Shown here: positions 8,613-20,790 of the stretch, piece by piece
Layout of the letters: each line of letters starts with the position of its first letter
How positions within the stretch are numbered: the first letter of the stretch is position 1
DNA from: Halisarca cf. caerulea
Lineage: Eukaryota; Porifera; Demospongiae; Chondrillida; Halisarcidae
DNA: 64,000 nt
NCBI GenBank assembly: GCA_963170055.1
Contig: CAUJGJ010000040.1
Location: 419,401-483,400 of the forward strand
Direction of reading: 5' to 3'
Translations under genes and position numbers: made by a program
The notes under the pieces: generated by a model
Told to the model about the DNA's origin: nothing
Databases searched by the model: none
The model's input: only the letters and a program-made list of their open reading frames with translations

Positions 8613-9491
8613 CAAGTAGGTTATGGCAGATTCATGGTTGCAAAGGGCATCTTGTGGTTTTGACAGGTATGCAATTAAATCGTCACGCCTAATACAAATT
8701 ATCACGTTCTTACCATGTGACCATCTCGCTAATATTCAAGATTTGAATGGTTGAACCATCAATAGAAGGGATTCTGGCCGACCAAGTTAGCAAATGGATG
8801 GTAGTAAACCTTAAACTTACAAATTTGCGAGCGATCGAGCTTCGAAAGTTCTGACTTGCCTTTGCAGTTTTGACCGCATGTACTGCGTATAAATTAGCCT
8901 CTCTACACTCGAGAACACGTGATGAACATGTGACCAAGGCTAGAGAAGAACTCTTGTTCATAAGAAAGTTATGTCCAATAACGCGGTCGAACAAACTTTC
9001 GTCTGTATGTTTGAAACTACGTCAGATTATCCCTTAAAGACTGAACTTCAAATGCTGGTTATGGGAAGACTGTAGATCTTTCCGTTCAGTTTATGTCAAG
9101 CCGTTTGTTGTTACTACCGTACTTTTAAAGCAGAAATCCTTGGACATAACAGCGGAGGGATGGACTATTGCTCTCCCATAACCAGGAAAGTAAGATAAGG
9201 ACATGTTGTGTCTTGTGAATTGACTTGTGTGCTCAAACTCGGAGATTTTCTTGACCGCATTTTTGAATCTTTACTATTTTCATATGGTGACGGAAAATCG
9301 GTCAAACAAAAATTTCAAAACATTGTTGGTTACTTTATGTATTTATGCATAACGTATAAAGATTATACTCTCTGTTTGTGCTGTTTTTTGAGACTTGGCA
9401 TCCACAAAAAGTTAAAACAAGGCCTTGAATTCGAGACGTTCGGAATCGGCCGCCATTTTGTTTTATGGCAATATTGGACATAACTTACCTG
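8613..9491. mobile_element. Second foldback-type element inserted in the satellite (family member 2)
   Basis: The right end, inverted, reads CAGGTAAGTTATGTCC and then CATAAAACAAAATGGC, nearly identical to the left end of the element at 7167. The left end, CAAGTAGGTTATGGCA, agrees at 12 of 16. Satellite reads across the junctions (CAACAATTT on the left, TCTAGCTATCTCATAAAAG on the right). Inner GTTATGTCCAA (8968-8978) and TTGGACATAAC (9140-9150) boxes are centred near the element midpoint, the same four-box layout as member 1. A further CTGGTTATGGGA pair lies at 9055-9066 and 9174-9185. The open frames 8710-8994 (minus) and 9208-9483 (plus) have no recognisable domain. An ACAGGTATG at 8661-8669 offers an alternative left boundary. 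Confidence 0.68.
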
Positions 9492-10290
9492 TGTTCTAGC
9501 TATCTCATAAAAGAAAATAGTATTTTTCTTTTCCTAATTGTCAAGTGTTTCTTACATTCTAAAGTATTGATAATTTTATTTGCTACGATAATGTAAGTTA
9601 CATAACTTTAAAGTTGTGAATAGCACAAAAATGCTATAATTCTAAATGTCTTATAGAAGAAAATAATTTTCTCTTCCTAATTTAAAATATTATTTACATC
9701 CTAAAGTAATTATATTTTGATTTGCTACGAAAAAATTTAGTAATGTTACTTTAAATTTGTGAATAAAAATAAATTGCTATAATTCTAAATGTCTAATAAA
9801 AGAAAATAGTAATTTTCTCTTCTTAATTTCAAACGTTAGTAACATTCTAAAGTATTTATATTTTTGTTTGCTACGATAATGTTAGTAGCGTCATTTTAAA
9901 TATGCAAATAGCTTGAAATTGGTATAACTCTGAATATCTTATTAAAGATATTAGTATTTTTCTTATCCTAATTTAAAATGTTATCTACAATCTAAGGTAT
10001 TTATATATTGATTTGCTACGATAATGTTAGTAACGTTACTATGAATGTGCGAATAGCCCAAAATTGCTATCATTCTAAATGTCTTCTAAAAGAAAATAAT
10101 ATTTGTCTCTTCGTAACTTTAAATATTATTGACATTCTTCTAAAACAATTCATAATTTTATTTGCTGAGATAATATTCGTAATGTTACTTTAAATTTGCG
10201 AATAGCCCAAAATTGCTATCATTCTAAATGTCTTATAAAAGAAAATAATATTTGTCTCTTCGTAACTTTAAATGCTATTGTCATTCTAAA
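9492..10290 (+). repeat. Transitional satellite monomers
   Basis: About five monomers of intermediate divergence (block positions near 9591, 9734, 9880, 10023 and 10170) bridge the old edge copies and the homogeneous array. Divergence falls steadily towards 10290: TTCGTAACTTTAAAT appears from about 10110 onward, GAATAGCCCAAAATTGC from about 10050. This graded border is the usual pattern at satellite edges where unequal exchange no longer homogenises the outermost units. Confidence 0.88.
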
Positions 10291-10435
10291 GAATTCATAT
10301 TTTTATTTGCTACGATAATGTTCGTAACGTTACTTTAAATTTGCAAATAGCCCAAAATTGCTATCATTCTAAATGTCTTCTAAAACAAAATAATATTTGT
10401 CTCTTCGTAACTTTAAATGCTATTGTCATTCTAAA
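10291..10435 (+). repeat. Reference monomer; internally an ancient dimer of two half-repeats
   Basis: Half A contains ATAATG, TTCGTAAC, CTTTAAAT, GCTATCATTCTAAA in that order; half B contains ATAATA, TTCGTAA, CTTTAAAT, GCTATTGTCATTCTAAA in that order. The two differ by a 5-bp GTTAC-like block and by about 15 bp (TTGCGAATAGCCCAA) present only in A. The shared order of four motifs suggests the 145-bp unit arose by duplication of a shorter ancestor of about 60-80 bp. Confidence 0.7.
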
Positions 10436-10979
10436 GAATTCATATTTTTATTTGCTACGATAATGTTCGTAACGTTACTTTAAATTTGCGAATAGCCCAA
10501 AATTGCTATCATTCTTAATGTCTTGTAAAAGAAAATAATATTTGTCTCTTCGTAACTTTAAATGCTATTGTCATTCTAAAGAATTCATATTTTTATTTGC
10601 TACGATAATGTTCGTAACGTTACTTTAAATTTGCGAATAGCCCAAAATTGCTATCATTCTAAATGTCTTGTAAAAGAAAATAATATTTGTCTCTTCGTAA
10701 CTTTAAATGCTATTGTCATTCTGAAGAAATCATATTTTTATTTGCTACGATAATGTTCGTAACGTTACTTTAAATTTGCGAATAGCCCAAAATTGCTATC
10801 ATTCTTAATGTCTTCTAAAAGAAAATAATATTTGTCTCTTCGTAACTTTAAATGCTATTTTCATTCTAAAGAATTCATATTTTTATTTGCTACGATAATG
10901 TTCGTAACGTTACTTTAAATTTGCGAATAGCCCAAAATTGCTATCATTCTTAATGTCTTGTAAAAGAAAATAATATTTG

Positions 10980-13900
10980 TCTCTTCGTAACTTTAAATGC
11001 TATTGTCCTTCTAAAGAATTCATATTTTTATTTGCTACGATAATGTTCGTAACGTTATTTTAAATTTGCGAATAGCCAAAAATTGCTATCATTCTAAATG
11101 TCTTGTAAAAGAAAATAATATTTGTCTCTTCGTAACTTTAAATGCTATTGTCATTCTGAAGAATTCATATTTTTATTTGCTACGATAATGTTCGTAACGT
11201 TACTTTAAATTTGCGAATAGCCCAAAATTGCTATCATTCTAAATGTCTTTTAAAAGAAAATAATATTTGTCTCTTCGTAACTTTAAATGCTATTGTCATT
11301 CTAAAGAATTCATATTTTTATTTGCTACGATAATGTTCGTAACGTTACTTTAAATTTGCGAATAGCCCAAAATTGCTATCATTCTAAATGTCTTGTAAAA
11401 GAAAATAATATTTGTCTCTTCGTAACTTTAAATGCTATTGTCATTCTGAAGAAATCATATTTTTATTTGCTACGATAATGTTCGTAACGTTACTTTAAAT
11501 TTGCGAATAGCCCAAAATTGCTATCATTCTTAATGTCTTGTAAAAGAAAATAATATTTGTCTCTTCGTAACTTTAAATGCTATTGTCCTTCTAAAGAATT
11601 CATATTTTTATTTGCTACGATAATGTTCGTAACGTTACTTTAAATTTGCGAATAGCCCAAAATTGCCATGATTCTAAATGTCTTCTAAAAGAAAATAATA
11701 TTTGTCTCTTCGTAACTTTAAATGCTATTGTCATTCTAAAGAATTCATATTTTTATTTGCTACGATAATGTTCGTAACGTTACTTTAAATTTGCGAATAG
11801 CCCAAAATTGCTATCATTCTTAATGTCTTGTAAAAGAAAATAATATTTGTCTCTTCGTAACTTTAAATGCTATTTTCATTCTAAAGAATTCATATTTTTA
11901 TTTGCTACGATAATGTTCGTAACGTTACTTTAAATTTGCGAATAGCCCAAAATTGCTATCATTCTTAATGTCTTGTAAAAGAAAATAATATTTGTCTCTT
12001 CGTAACTTTAAATGCTATTGTCATTCTAAAGAATTCATATTTTTATTTGCTACGATAATGTTCGTAACGTTACTTTAAATTTGCCAATAGCCCAAAATTG
12101 CTATCATTCTTAATGTCTTGTAAAAGAAAATAATATTTGTCTCTTCGTAACTTTAAATGCTATTGTCATTCTAAAGAATTCATATTTTTATTTGCTACGA
12201 TAATGTTCGTAACGTTACTTTAAATTTGCCAATAGCCCAAAATTGCTATCATTCTTAATGTCTTGTAAAAGAAAACAATATTTGTCTCTTCGTAACTTTA
12301 AATGCTATTGTCATTCTAAAGAATTCATATTTTTATTTGCTACGATAATGTTCGTAACGTTACTTTAAATTTGCGAATAGCCCAAACTTGCTATCATTCT
12401 AAATGTCTTGTAAAAGAAAATAATATTTGTCTCTTCGTAACTTTAAATGCTATTGTCATTCTAAAGAACTCATATTTTTATTTGCTACGATAATGTTCGT
12501 AACGTTACTTTAAATTTGCGAATAGCCCAAAATTGCTATCATTCTAAATGTCTTGTAAAAGAAAATAATATTTGTCTCTTCGTAACTTTAAATGCTATTG
12601 TCATTCTGAAGAAATCATATTTTTATTTGCTACGATAATGTTCGTAACGTTACTTTAAATTTGCGAATAGCCCAAAATTGCTATCATTCTAAATGTCTTT
12701 TAAAAGAAAATAATATTTGTCTCTTCGTAACTTTAAATGCTATTGTCATTCTAAAGAATTCATATTTTTATTTGCTACGATAATGTTCGTAACGTTACTT
12801 TAAATTTGCGAATAGCCCAAAATTGCTATCATTCTTAATGTCTTGTAAAAGAAAATAATATTTGTCTCTTCGTAACTTTAAATGCTATTGTCATTCTAAA
12901 GAATTCATATTTTTATTTGCTACGATAATGTTCGTAACGTTACTTTAAATTTGCGAATAGCCCAAAATTGCTATCATTCTTAATGTCTTGTAAAAGAAAA
13001 TAATATTTGTCTCTTCGTAACTTTAAATGCTATTGTCCTTCTAAAGAATTCATATTTTTATTTGCTACGATAATGTTCGTAACGTTACTTTAAATTTGCG
13101 AATAGCCCAAAATTGCTATCATTCTTAATGTCTTGTAAAAGAAAATAATATTTGTCTCTTCGTAACTTTAAATGCTATTGTCCTTCTAAAGAATTCATAT
13201 TTTTATTTGCTACGATAATGTTCGTAACGTTACTTTAAATTTGCGAATAGCCCAAAATTGCCATCATTCTAAATGTCTTCTAAAAGAAAATAATATTTGT
13301 CTCTTCGTAACTTTAAATGCTATTGTCATTCTAAAGAATTCATATTTTTATTTGCTACGATAATGTTCGTAACGTTACTTTAAATTTGCGAATAGCCCAA
13401 AATTGCTATCATTCTTAATGTCTTGTAAAAGAAAATAATATTTGTCTCTTCGTAACTTTAAATGCTATTTTCATTCTAAAGAATTCATATTTTTATTTGC
13501 TACGATAATGTTCGTAACGTTACTTTAAATTTGCGAATAGCCCAAAATTGCTATCATTCTTAATGTCTTGTAAAAGAAAATAATATTTGTCTCTTCGTAA
13601 CTTTAAATGCTATTGTCATTCTAAAGAATTCATATTTTTATTTGCTACGATAATGTTCGTAACGTTACTTTAAATTTGCGAATAGCCCAAAATTGCTATC
13701 ATTCTAAATGTCTTGTAAAAGAAAATGATATTTGTCTCTTCGTAACTTTAAATGCTATTGTCATTCTAAAGAATTCATATTTTTATTTGCTACGATAATG
13801 TTCGTAACGTTACTTTAAATTTGCGAATAGCCCAAAATTGCTATCATTCTTAATGTCTTGTAAAAGAAAATAATATTTGTCTCTTCGTAACTTTAAATGC

Positions 13901-16250
13901 TATTGTCATTCTGAAGAAATCATATTTTTATTTGCTACGATAATGTTCGTAACGTTACTTTAAATTTGCGAATAGCCCAAAATTGCTATCATTCTTAATG
14001 TCTTGTAAAAGAAAATAATATTTGTCTCTTCGTAACTTTAAATGCTATTGTCATTCTGAAGAAATCATATTTTTATTTGCTACGATAATGTTCGTAACGT
14101 TACTTTAAATTTGCGAATAGCCCAAAATTCCTATCATTCTAAATGTCTTGTAAAAGAAAATGATATTTGTCTCTTCGTAACTTTAAATGCTATTGTCATT
14201 CTAAAGAATTCATATTTTTATTTGCTACGATAATGTTCGTAACGTTACTTTAAATTTGCGAATAGCCCAAAATTGCTATCATTCTAAATGTCTTGTAAAA
14301 GAAAATAATATTTGTCTCTTCGTAACTTTAAATGCTATTGTCATTCTGAAGAAATCATATTTTTATTTGCTACGATAATGTTCGTAACGTTACTTTAAAT
14401 TTGCGAATAGCCCAAAATTCCTATCATTCTAAATGTCTTGTAAAAGAAAATGATATTTGTCTCTTCGTAACTTTAAATGCTATTGTCATTCTAAAGAATT
14501 CATATTTTTATTTGCTACGATAATGTTCGTAACGTTACTTTAAATTTGCGAATAGCCCAAAATTGCTATCATTCTTAATGTCTTGTAAAAGAAAATAATA
14601 TTTGTCTCTTCGTAACTTTAAATGCTATTGTCATTCTGAAGAAATCATATTTTTATTTGCTACGATAATGTTCGTAACGTTACTTTAAATTTGCGAATAG
14701 CCCAAAATTGCTATCATTCTTAATGTCTTGTAAAAGAAAATAATATTTGTCTCTTCGTAACTTTAAATGCTATTGTCATTCTAAAGAATTCATATTTTTA
14801 TTTGCTACGATAATGTTCGTAACGTTACTTTAAATTTGAGAATAGCCCAAAATTGCTATCATTCTAAATGTCTTGTAAAAGAAAATGATATTTGTCTCTT
14901 CGTAACTTTAAATGCTATTGTCATTCTAAAGAATTCATATTTTTATTTGCTACGATAATGTTCGTAACGTTACTTTAAATTTGCGAATAGCCCAAAATTG
15001 CTATCATTCTTAATGTCTTGTAAAAGAAAATAATATTTGTCTCTTCGTAACTTTAAATGCTATTGTCATTCTGAAGAAATCATATTTTTATTTGCTACGA
15101 TAATGTTCGTAACGTTACTTTAAATTTGCGAATAGCCCAAAATTGCTATCATTCTTAATGTCTTGTAAAAGAAAATAATATTTGTCTCTTCGTAACTTTA
15201 AATGCTATTGTCATTCTGAAGAAATCATATTTTTATTTGCTACGATAATGTTCGTAACGTTACTTTAAATTTGCGAATAGCCCAAAATTCCTATCATTCT
15301 AAATGTCTTGTAAAAGAAAATGATATTTGTCTCTTCGTAACTTTAAATGCTATTGTCATTCTAAAGAATTCATATTTTTATTTGCTACGATAATGTTCGT
15401 AACGTTACTTTAAATTTGCGAATAGCCCAAAATTGCTATCATTCTAAATGTCTTGTAAAAGAAAATAATATTTGTCTCTTCGTAACTTTAAATGCTATTG
15501 TCATTCTGAAGAAATCATATTTTTATTTGCTACGATAATGTTCGTAACGTTACTTTAAATTTGCGAATAGCCCAAAATTCCTATCATTCTAAATGTCTTG
15601 TAAAAGAAAATGATATTTGTCTCTTCGTAACTTTAAATGCTATTGTCATTCTAAAGAATTCATATTTTTATTTGCTACGATAATGTTCGTAACGTTACTT
15701 TAAATTTGCGAATAGCCCAAAATTGCTATCATTCTAAATGTCTTGTAAAAGAAAATAATATTTGTCTCTTCGTAACTTTAAATGCTATTGTCATTCTGAA
15801 GAAATCATATTTTTATTTGCTACGATAATGTTCGTAACGTTACTTTAAATTTGCGAATAGCCCAAAATTGCTATCATTCTTAATGTCTTGTAAAAGAAAA
15901 TAATATTTGTCTCTTCGTAACTTTAAATGCTATTGTCCTTCTAAAGAATTCATATTTTTATTTGCTACGATAATGTTCGTAACGTTATTTTAAATTTGCG
16001 AATAGCCAAAAATTGCTATCATTCTAAATGTCTTGTAAAAGAAAATAATATTTGTCTCTTCGTAACTTTAAATGCTATTGTCATTCTGAAGAATTCATAT
16101 TTTTATTTGCTACGATAATGTTCGTAACGTTACTTTAAATTTGCGAATAGCCCAAAATTGCTATCATTCTAAATGTCTTTTAAAAGAAAATAATATTTGT
16201 CTCTTCGTAACTTTAAATGCTATTGTCATTCTAAAGAATTCATATTTTTA
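10980..16250 (+). repeat. Segment copied at a 34-monomer (4,930-bp) offset
   Basis: A run of rare linked variants occurs twice exactly 4,930 bp apart: GTCCTTCTAAAG (about 11005 and 15935), AACGTTATTTT with AGCCAAAAATTG (11051 and 15981), CTGAAGAATTC (11151 and 16081) and TGTCTTTTAAAAG (11241 and 16171). The copies span roughly 300 bp each. A shorter 11-monomer offset (1,595 bp) links the AATTGCCAT variants at 11661 and 13256. Confidence 0.85.
14121..15600 (+). repeat. Local dimer pattern marked by AAAATTCCTATC
   Basis: The variant AAAATTCCTATC, seen nowhere else in the window, occurs near 14121, 14411, 15281 and 15571, with spacings of 290, 870 and 290 bp (2, 6 and 2 monomers). Each is linked to GAAAATGATA just downstream. 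This is a young two-monomer duplication, itself copied six to eight monomers away. Confidence 0.85.
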
Positions 16251-16559
16251 TTTGCTACGATAATGTTCGTAACGTTACTTTAAATTTGCCAATAGCCCAA
16301 AATTGCTATCATTCTTAATGTCTTGTAAAAGAAAATAATATTTGTCTCTTCGTAACTTTCAATGCTATTGTCATTCTGAAGAAATCATATTTTTATTTGC
16401 TACGATAATGTTCGTAACGTTACTTTAAATTTGCGAATAGCCCAAAATTGCTATCATTCTAAATGTCTTTTAAAAGAAAATAATATTTGTCTCTTCGTAA
16501 CTTTAAATGCTATTGTCATTCTAAAGAATTCATATTTTTATTTGCTACGATAATGTTCG

Positions 16560-19500
16560 TAACGTTACTTTAAATTTGCCAATAGCCCAAAATTGCTATC
16601 ATTATAAATGTCTTCTAAAAGAAAATAATATTTGTCTCTTCGTAACTTTAAATGCTATTGTCATTCTAAAGAATTCATATTTTTATTTGCTACGATAATG
16701 TTCGTAACGTTACTTTAAATTTGCCAATAGCCCAAACTTGCTATCATTATAAATGTCTTCTAAAAGAAAATAATATTTGTCTCTTCGTAACTTTAAATGC
16801 TATTGTCATTCTAAAGAATTCATATTTTTATTTGCTACGATAATGTTCGTAACGTTACTTTAAATTTGCGAATAGCCCAAAATTGCTATCATTCTAAATG
16901 TCTTGTAAAAGAAAATAATATTTGTCTCTTCGTAACTTTAAATGCTATTGTCATTCTAAAGAATTCATATTTTTATTTGCTACGATAATGTTCCTAACGT
17001 TACTTTAAATTTGCCAATAGCCCAAAATTGCTATCATTCTTAATGTCTTGTAAAAGAAAATAATATTTGTCTATTCGTAAGTTTAAATGCTATTGTCATT
17101 CTAAAGAATTCATATTTTTATTTGCTACGATAATGTTCGTAACGTTACTTTAAATTTGCCAATAGCCCGAAATTGCTATCATTCTTAATGTCTTGTAAAA
17201 GAAAATAATATTTGTCTCTTCGTAACTTTAAATGCTATTGTCATTCTAAAGAATTCATATTTTTATTTGCTACGATAATGTTCGTAACGTTACTTTAAAT
17301 TTGCGAATAGCCCAAACTTGCTATCATTCTAAATGTCTTGTAAAAGGAAATAATATTTGTCTCTTCGTAACTTTAAATGCTATTGTCATTCTAAAGAATT
17401 CATATTTTTATTTGCTACGATAATGTTCGTAACGTTACTTTAAATTTGCGAATAGCCCAAAATTGCTATCATTCTAAATGTCTTCTAAAAGAAAATAATA
17501 TTTGTCTCTTCGTAACTTTAAATGCTATTGTCATTCTAAAGAAATCATATTTTTATTTGCTACGATAATGTTCGTAACGTTACTTTAAATTTGCGAATAG
17601 CCCAAACTTGCTATCATTCTAAATGTCTTGTAAAAGAAAATAATATTTGTCTCTTCGTAACTTTAAATGCTATTGTCATTTTAAAGAATTCATATTTTTA
17701 TTTGCTACGATAATGTTCGTAACGTTACTTTAAATTTGCCAATAGCCCGAAATTGCTATCATTCTAAATGTCTTCTAAAAGAAAATAATATTTGTCTCTT
17801 CGTAACTTTAAATGCTATTGTCATTCTAAAGAATTCATATTTTTATTTGCTACGATAATGTTCGTAACGTTACTTTAAATTTGCCAATAGCCCAAAATTG
17901 CTATCATTCTAAATGTCTTGTAAAAGAAAATAATATTTGTCTCTTCGTAACTTTAAAAGCTATTGTCCTTCTAAAGAATTCATATTTTTATTTGCTACGA
18001 TAATGTTCGTAACGTTACTTTAAATTTGCGAATAGCCCAAAATTGCTATCATTCTAAATGTCTTCTAAAAGAAAATGATATTTGTCTCTTCGTAACTTTA
18101 AATGCTATTGTCATTCTAAAGAATTCATATTTTTATTTGCTACGATAATGTTCGTAACGTTACTTTAAATTTGCGAATAGCCCAAAATTGCTATCATTCT
18201 TAATGTCTTGTAAAAGAAAATAATATTTGTCTCTTCGTAACTTTAAATGCTATTGTCATTCTAAAGAATTCATATTTTTATTTGCTACGATAATGTTCGT
18301 AACGTTACTTTAAATTTGCGAATAGCCCAAACTTGCTATCATTCTAAATGTCTTGTAAAAGAAAATAATATTTGTCTCTTCGTAAATTTAAATGCTATTG
18401 TCATTCTAAAGAATTCATATTTTTATTTGCTACGATAATGTTCGTAACGTTACTTTAAATTTGCCAATAGCCCAAAATTGCTATCATTATAAATGTCTTC
18501 TAAAAGAAAATAATATTTGTCTCTTCGTAACTTTAAATGCTATTGTCATTCTAAAGAATTCATATTTTTATTTGCTACGATAATGTTCGTAACGTTACTT
18601 TAAATTTGCCAATAGCCCAAAATTGCTATCATTATAAATGTCTTCTAAAAGAAAATAATATTTGTCTCTTCGTAACTTTAAATGCTATTGTCATTCTAAA
18701 GAATTCATATTTTTATTTGCTACGATAATGTTCGTAACGTTACTTTAAATTTGCGAATAGCCCAAAATTGCTATCATTCTAAATGTCTTGTAAAAGAAAA
18801 TAATATTTGTCTCTTCGTAACTTTAAATGCTATTGTCATTCTAAAGAATTCATATTTTTATTTGCTACGATAATGTTCCTAACGTTACTTTAAATTTGCC
18901 AATAGCCCAAAATTGCTATCATTCTTAATGTCTTGTAAAAGAAAATAATATTTGTCTATTCGTAAATTTAAATGCTATTGTCATTCTAAAGAATTCATAT
19001 TTTTATTTGCTACGATAATGTTCGTAACGTTACTTTAAATTTGCCAATAGCCCGAAATTGCTATCATTCTTAATGTCTTGTAAAAGAAAATAATATTTGT
19101 CTCTTCGTAACTTTAAATGCTATTGTCATTCTAAAGAATTCATATTTTTATTTGCTACGATAATGTTCGTAACGTTACTTTAAATTTGCGAATAGCCCAA
19201 ACTTGCTATCATTCTAAATGTCTTGTAAAAGGAAATAATATTTGTCTCTTCGTAACTTTAAATGCTATTGTCATTCTAAAGAATTCATATTTTTATTTGC
19301 TACGATAATGTTCGTAACGTTACTTTAAATTTGCGAATAGCCCAAAATTGCTATCATTCTAAATGTCTTCTAAAAGAAAATAATATTTGTCTCTTCGTAA
19401 CTTTAAATGCTATTGTCATTCTAAAGAAATCATATTTTTATTTGCTACGATAATGTTCGTAACGTTACTTTAAATTTGCGAATAGCCCAAACTTGCTATC

Positions 19501-20055
19501 ATTCTAAATGTCTTGTAAAAGAAAATAATATTTGTCTCTTCGTAACTTTAAATGCTATTGTCATTTTAAAGAATTCATATTTTTATTTGCTACGATAATG
19601 TTCGTAACGTTACTTTAAATTTGCCAATAGCCCGAAATTGCTATCATTCTAAATGTCTTCTAAAAGAAAATAATATTTGTCTCTTCGTAACTTTAAATGC
19701 TATTGTCATTCTAAAGAATTCATATTTTTATTTGCTACGATAATGTTCGTAACGTTACTTTAAATTTGCCAATAGCCCAAAATTGCTATCATTCTAAATG
19801 TCTTGTAAAAGAAAATAATATTTGTCTCTTCGTAACTTTAAAAGCTATTGTCCTTCTAAAGAATTCATATTTTTATTTGCTACGATAATGTTCGTAACGT
19901 TACTTTAAATTTGCGAATAGCCCCAAATTGCTATCATTCTAAATGTCTTCTAAAAGAAAATGATATTTGTCTCTTCGTAACTTTAAATGCTATTGTCATT
20001 CTAAAGAATTCATATTTTTATTTGCTACGATAATGTTCGTAACGTTACTTTAAAT
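16560..20055 (+). repeat. 13-monomer (1,885-bp) higher-order repeat, two copies
   Basis: Rare markers recur exactly 1,885 bp apart: ATTATAAATG (16601 and 18486), TTCCTAACG (16991 and 18876), CTATTCGTAA (17071 and 18956), TCATTTTAAAG (17676 and 19561), CTTTAAAAGC (17951 and 19836) and GAAAATGATA (about 18071 and 19956). The shared stretch is about 1.6 kb (16560-18170 and 18445-20055). TTCCTAACG appears a third time at 20326, 10 monomers after the second, so part of the unit was copied again. Confidence 0.9.
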
Positions 20056-20790
20056 TTGCGAATAGCCCAAAATTGCTATCATTCTAAATGTCTTCTAAAA
20101 GAAAATAATATTTGTCTCTTCGTAACTTTAAATGCTTTTGTCATTCTAAAGAAATCATATTTTTATTTGCTACGATAATGTTCGTAACGTTACTTTAAAT
20201 TTGCGAATAGCCCAAACTTGCTATCATTCTAAATGTCTTGTAAAAGAAAATAATATTTGTCTCTTCGTAACTTTAAATGCTATTGTCATTCTAAAGAATT
20301 CATATTTTTATTTGCTACGATAATGTTCCTAACGTTACTTTAAATTTGCCAATAGCCCAAAATTGCTATCATTCTTAATGTCTTGTAAAAGAAAATAATA
20401 TTTGTCTATTCGTAAATTTAAATGCTATTGTCATTCTAAAGATTTCATATTTTTATTTGCTACGATAATGTTCGTAACGTTACTTTAAATTTGCCAATAG
20501 CCCGAAATTGCTATCATTCTTAATGTCTTGTAAAAGAAAATAATATTTGTCTCTTCGTAACTTTAAATGCTATTGTCATTCTAAAGAATTCATATTTTTA
20601 TTTGCTACGATAATGTTCGTAACGTTACTTTAAATTTGCGAATAGCCCAAACTTGCTATCATTCTAAATGTCTTGTAAAAGGAAATAATATTTGTCTCTT
20701 CGTAACTTTAAATGCTATTGTCATTCTAAAGAAATCATATTTTTATTTGCTACGATAATGTTCGTAACGTTACTTTAAATTTGCCAATAG

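Noticed and set aside
8442..8663. 73-codon open frame in divergent satellite
   Set aside because: It is translated AT-rich satellite plus the start of an insertion; Phe/Tyr/Asn-rich with no domain.
8710..9483. Open frames of 94 and 91 codons in the element at 8613-9491
   Set aside because: No homology recognised; the element looks non-autonomous.
10008..10193. 61-codon open frame at the array border
   Set aside because: Translation of satellite monomers; stops appear in all frames as soon as the consensus units begin.
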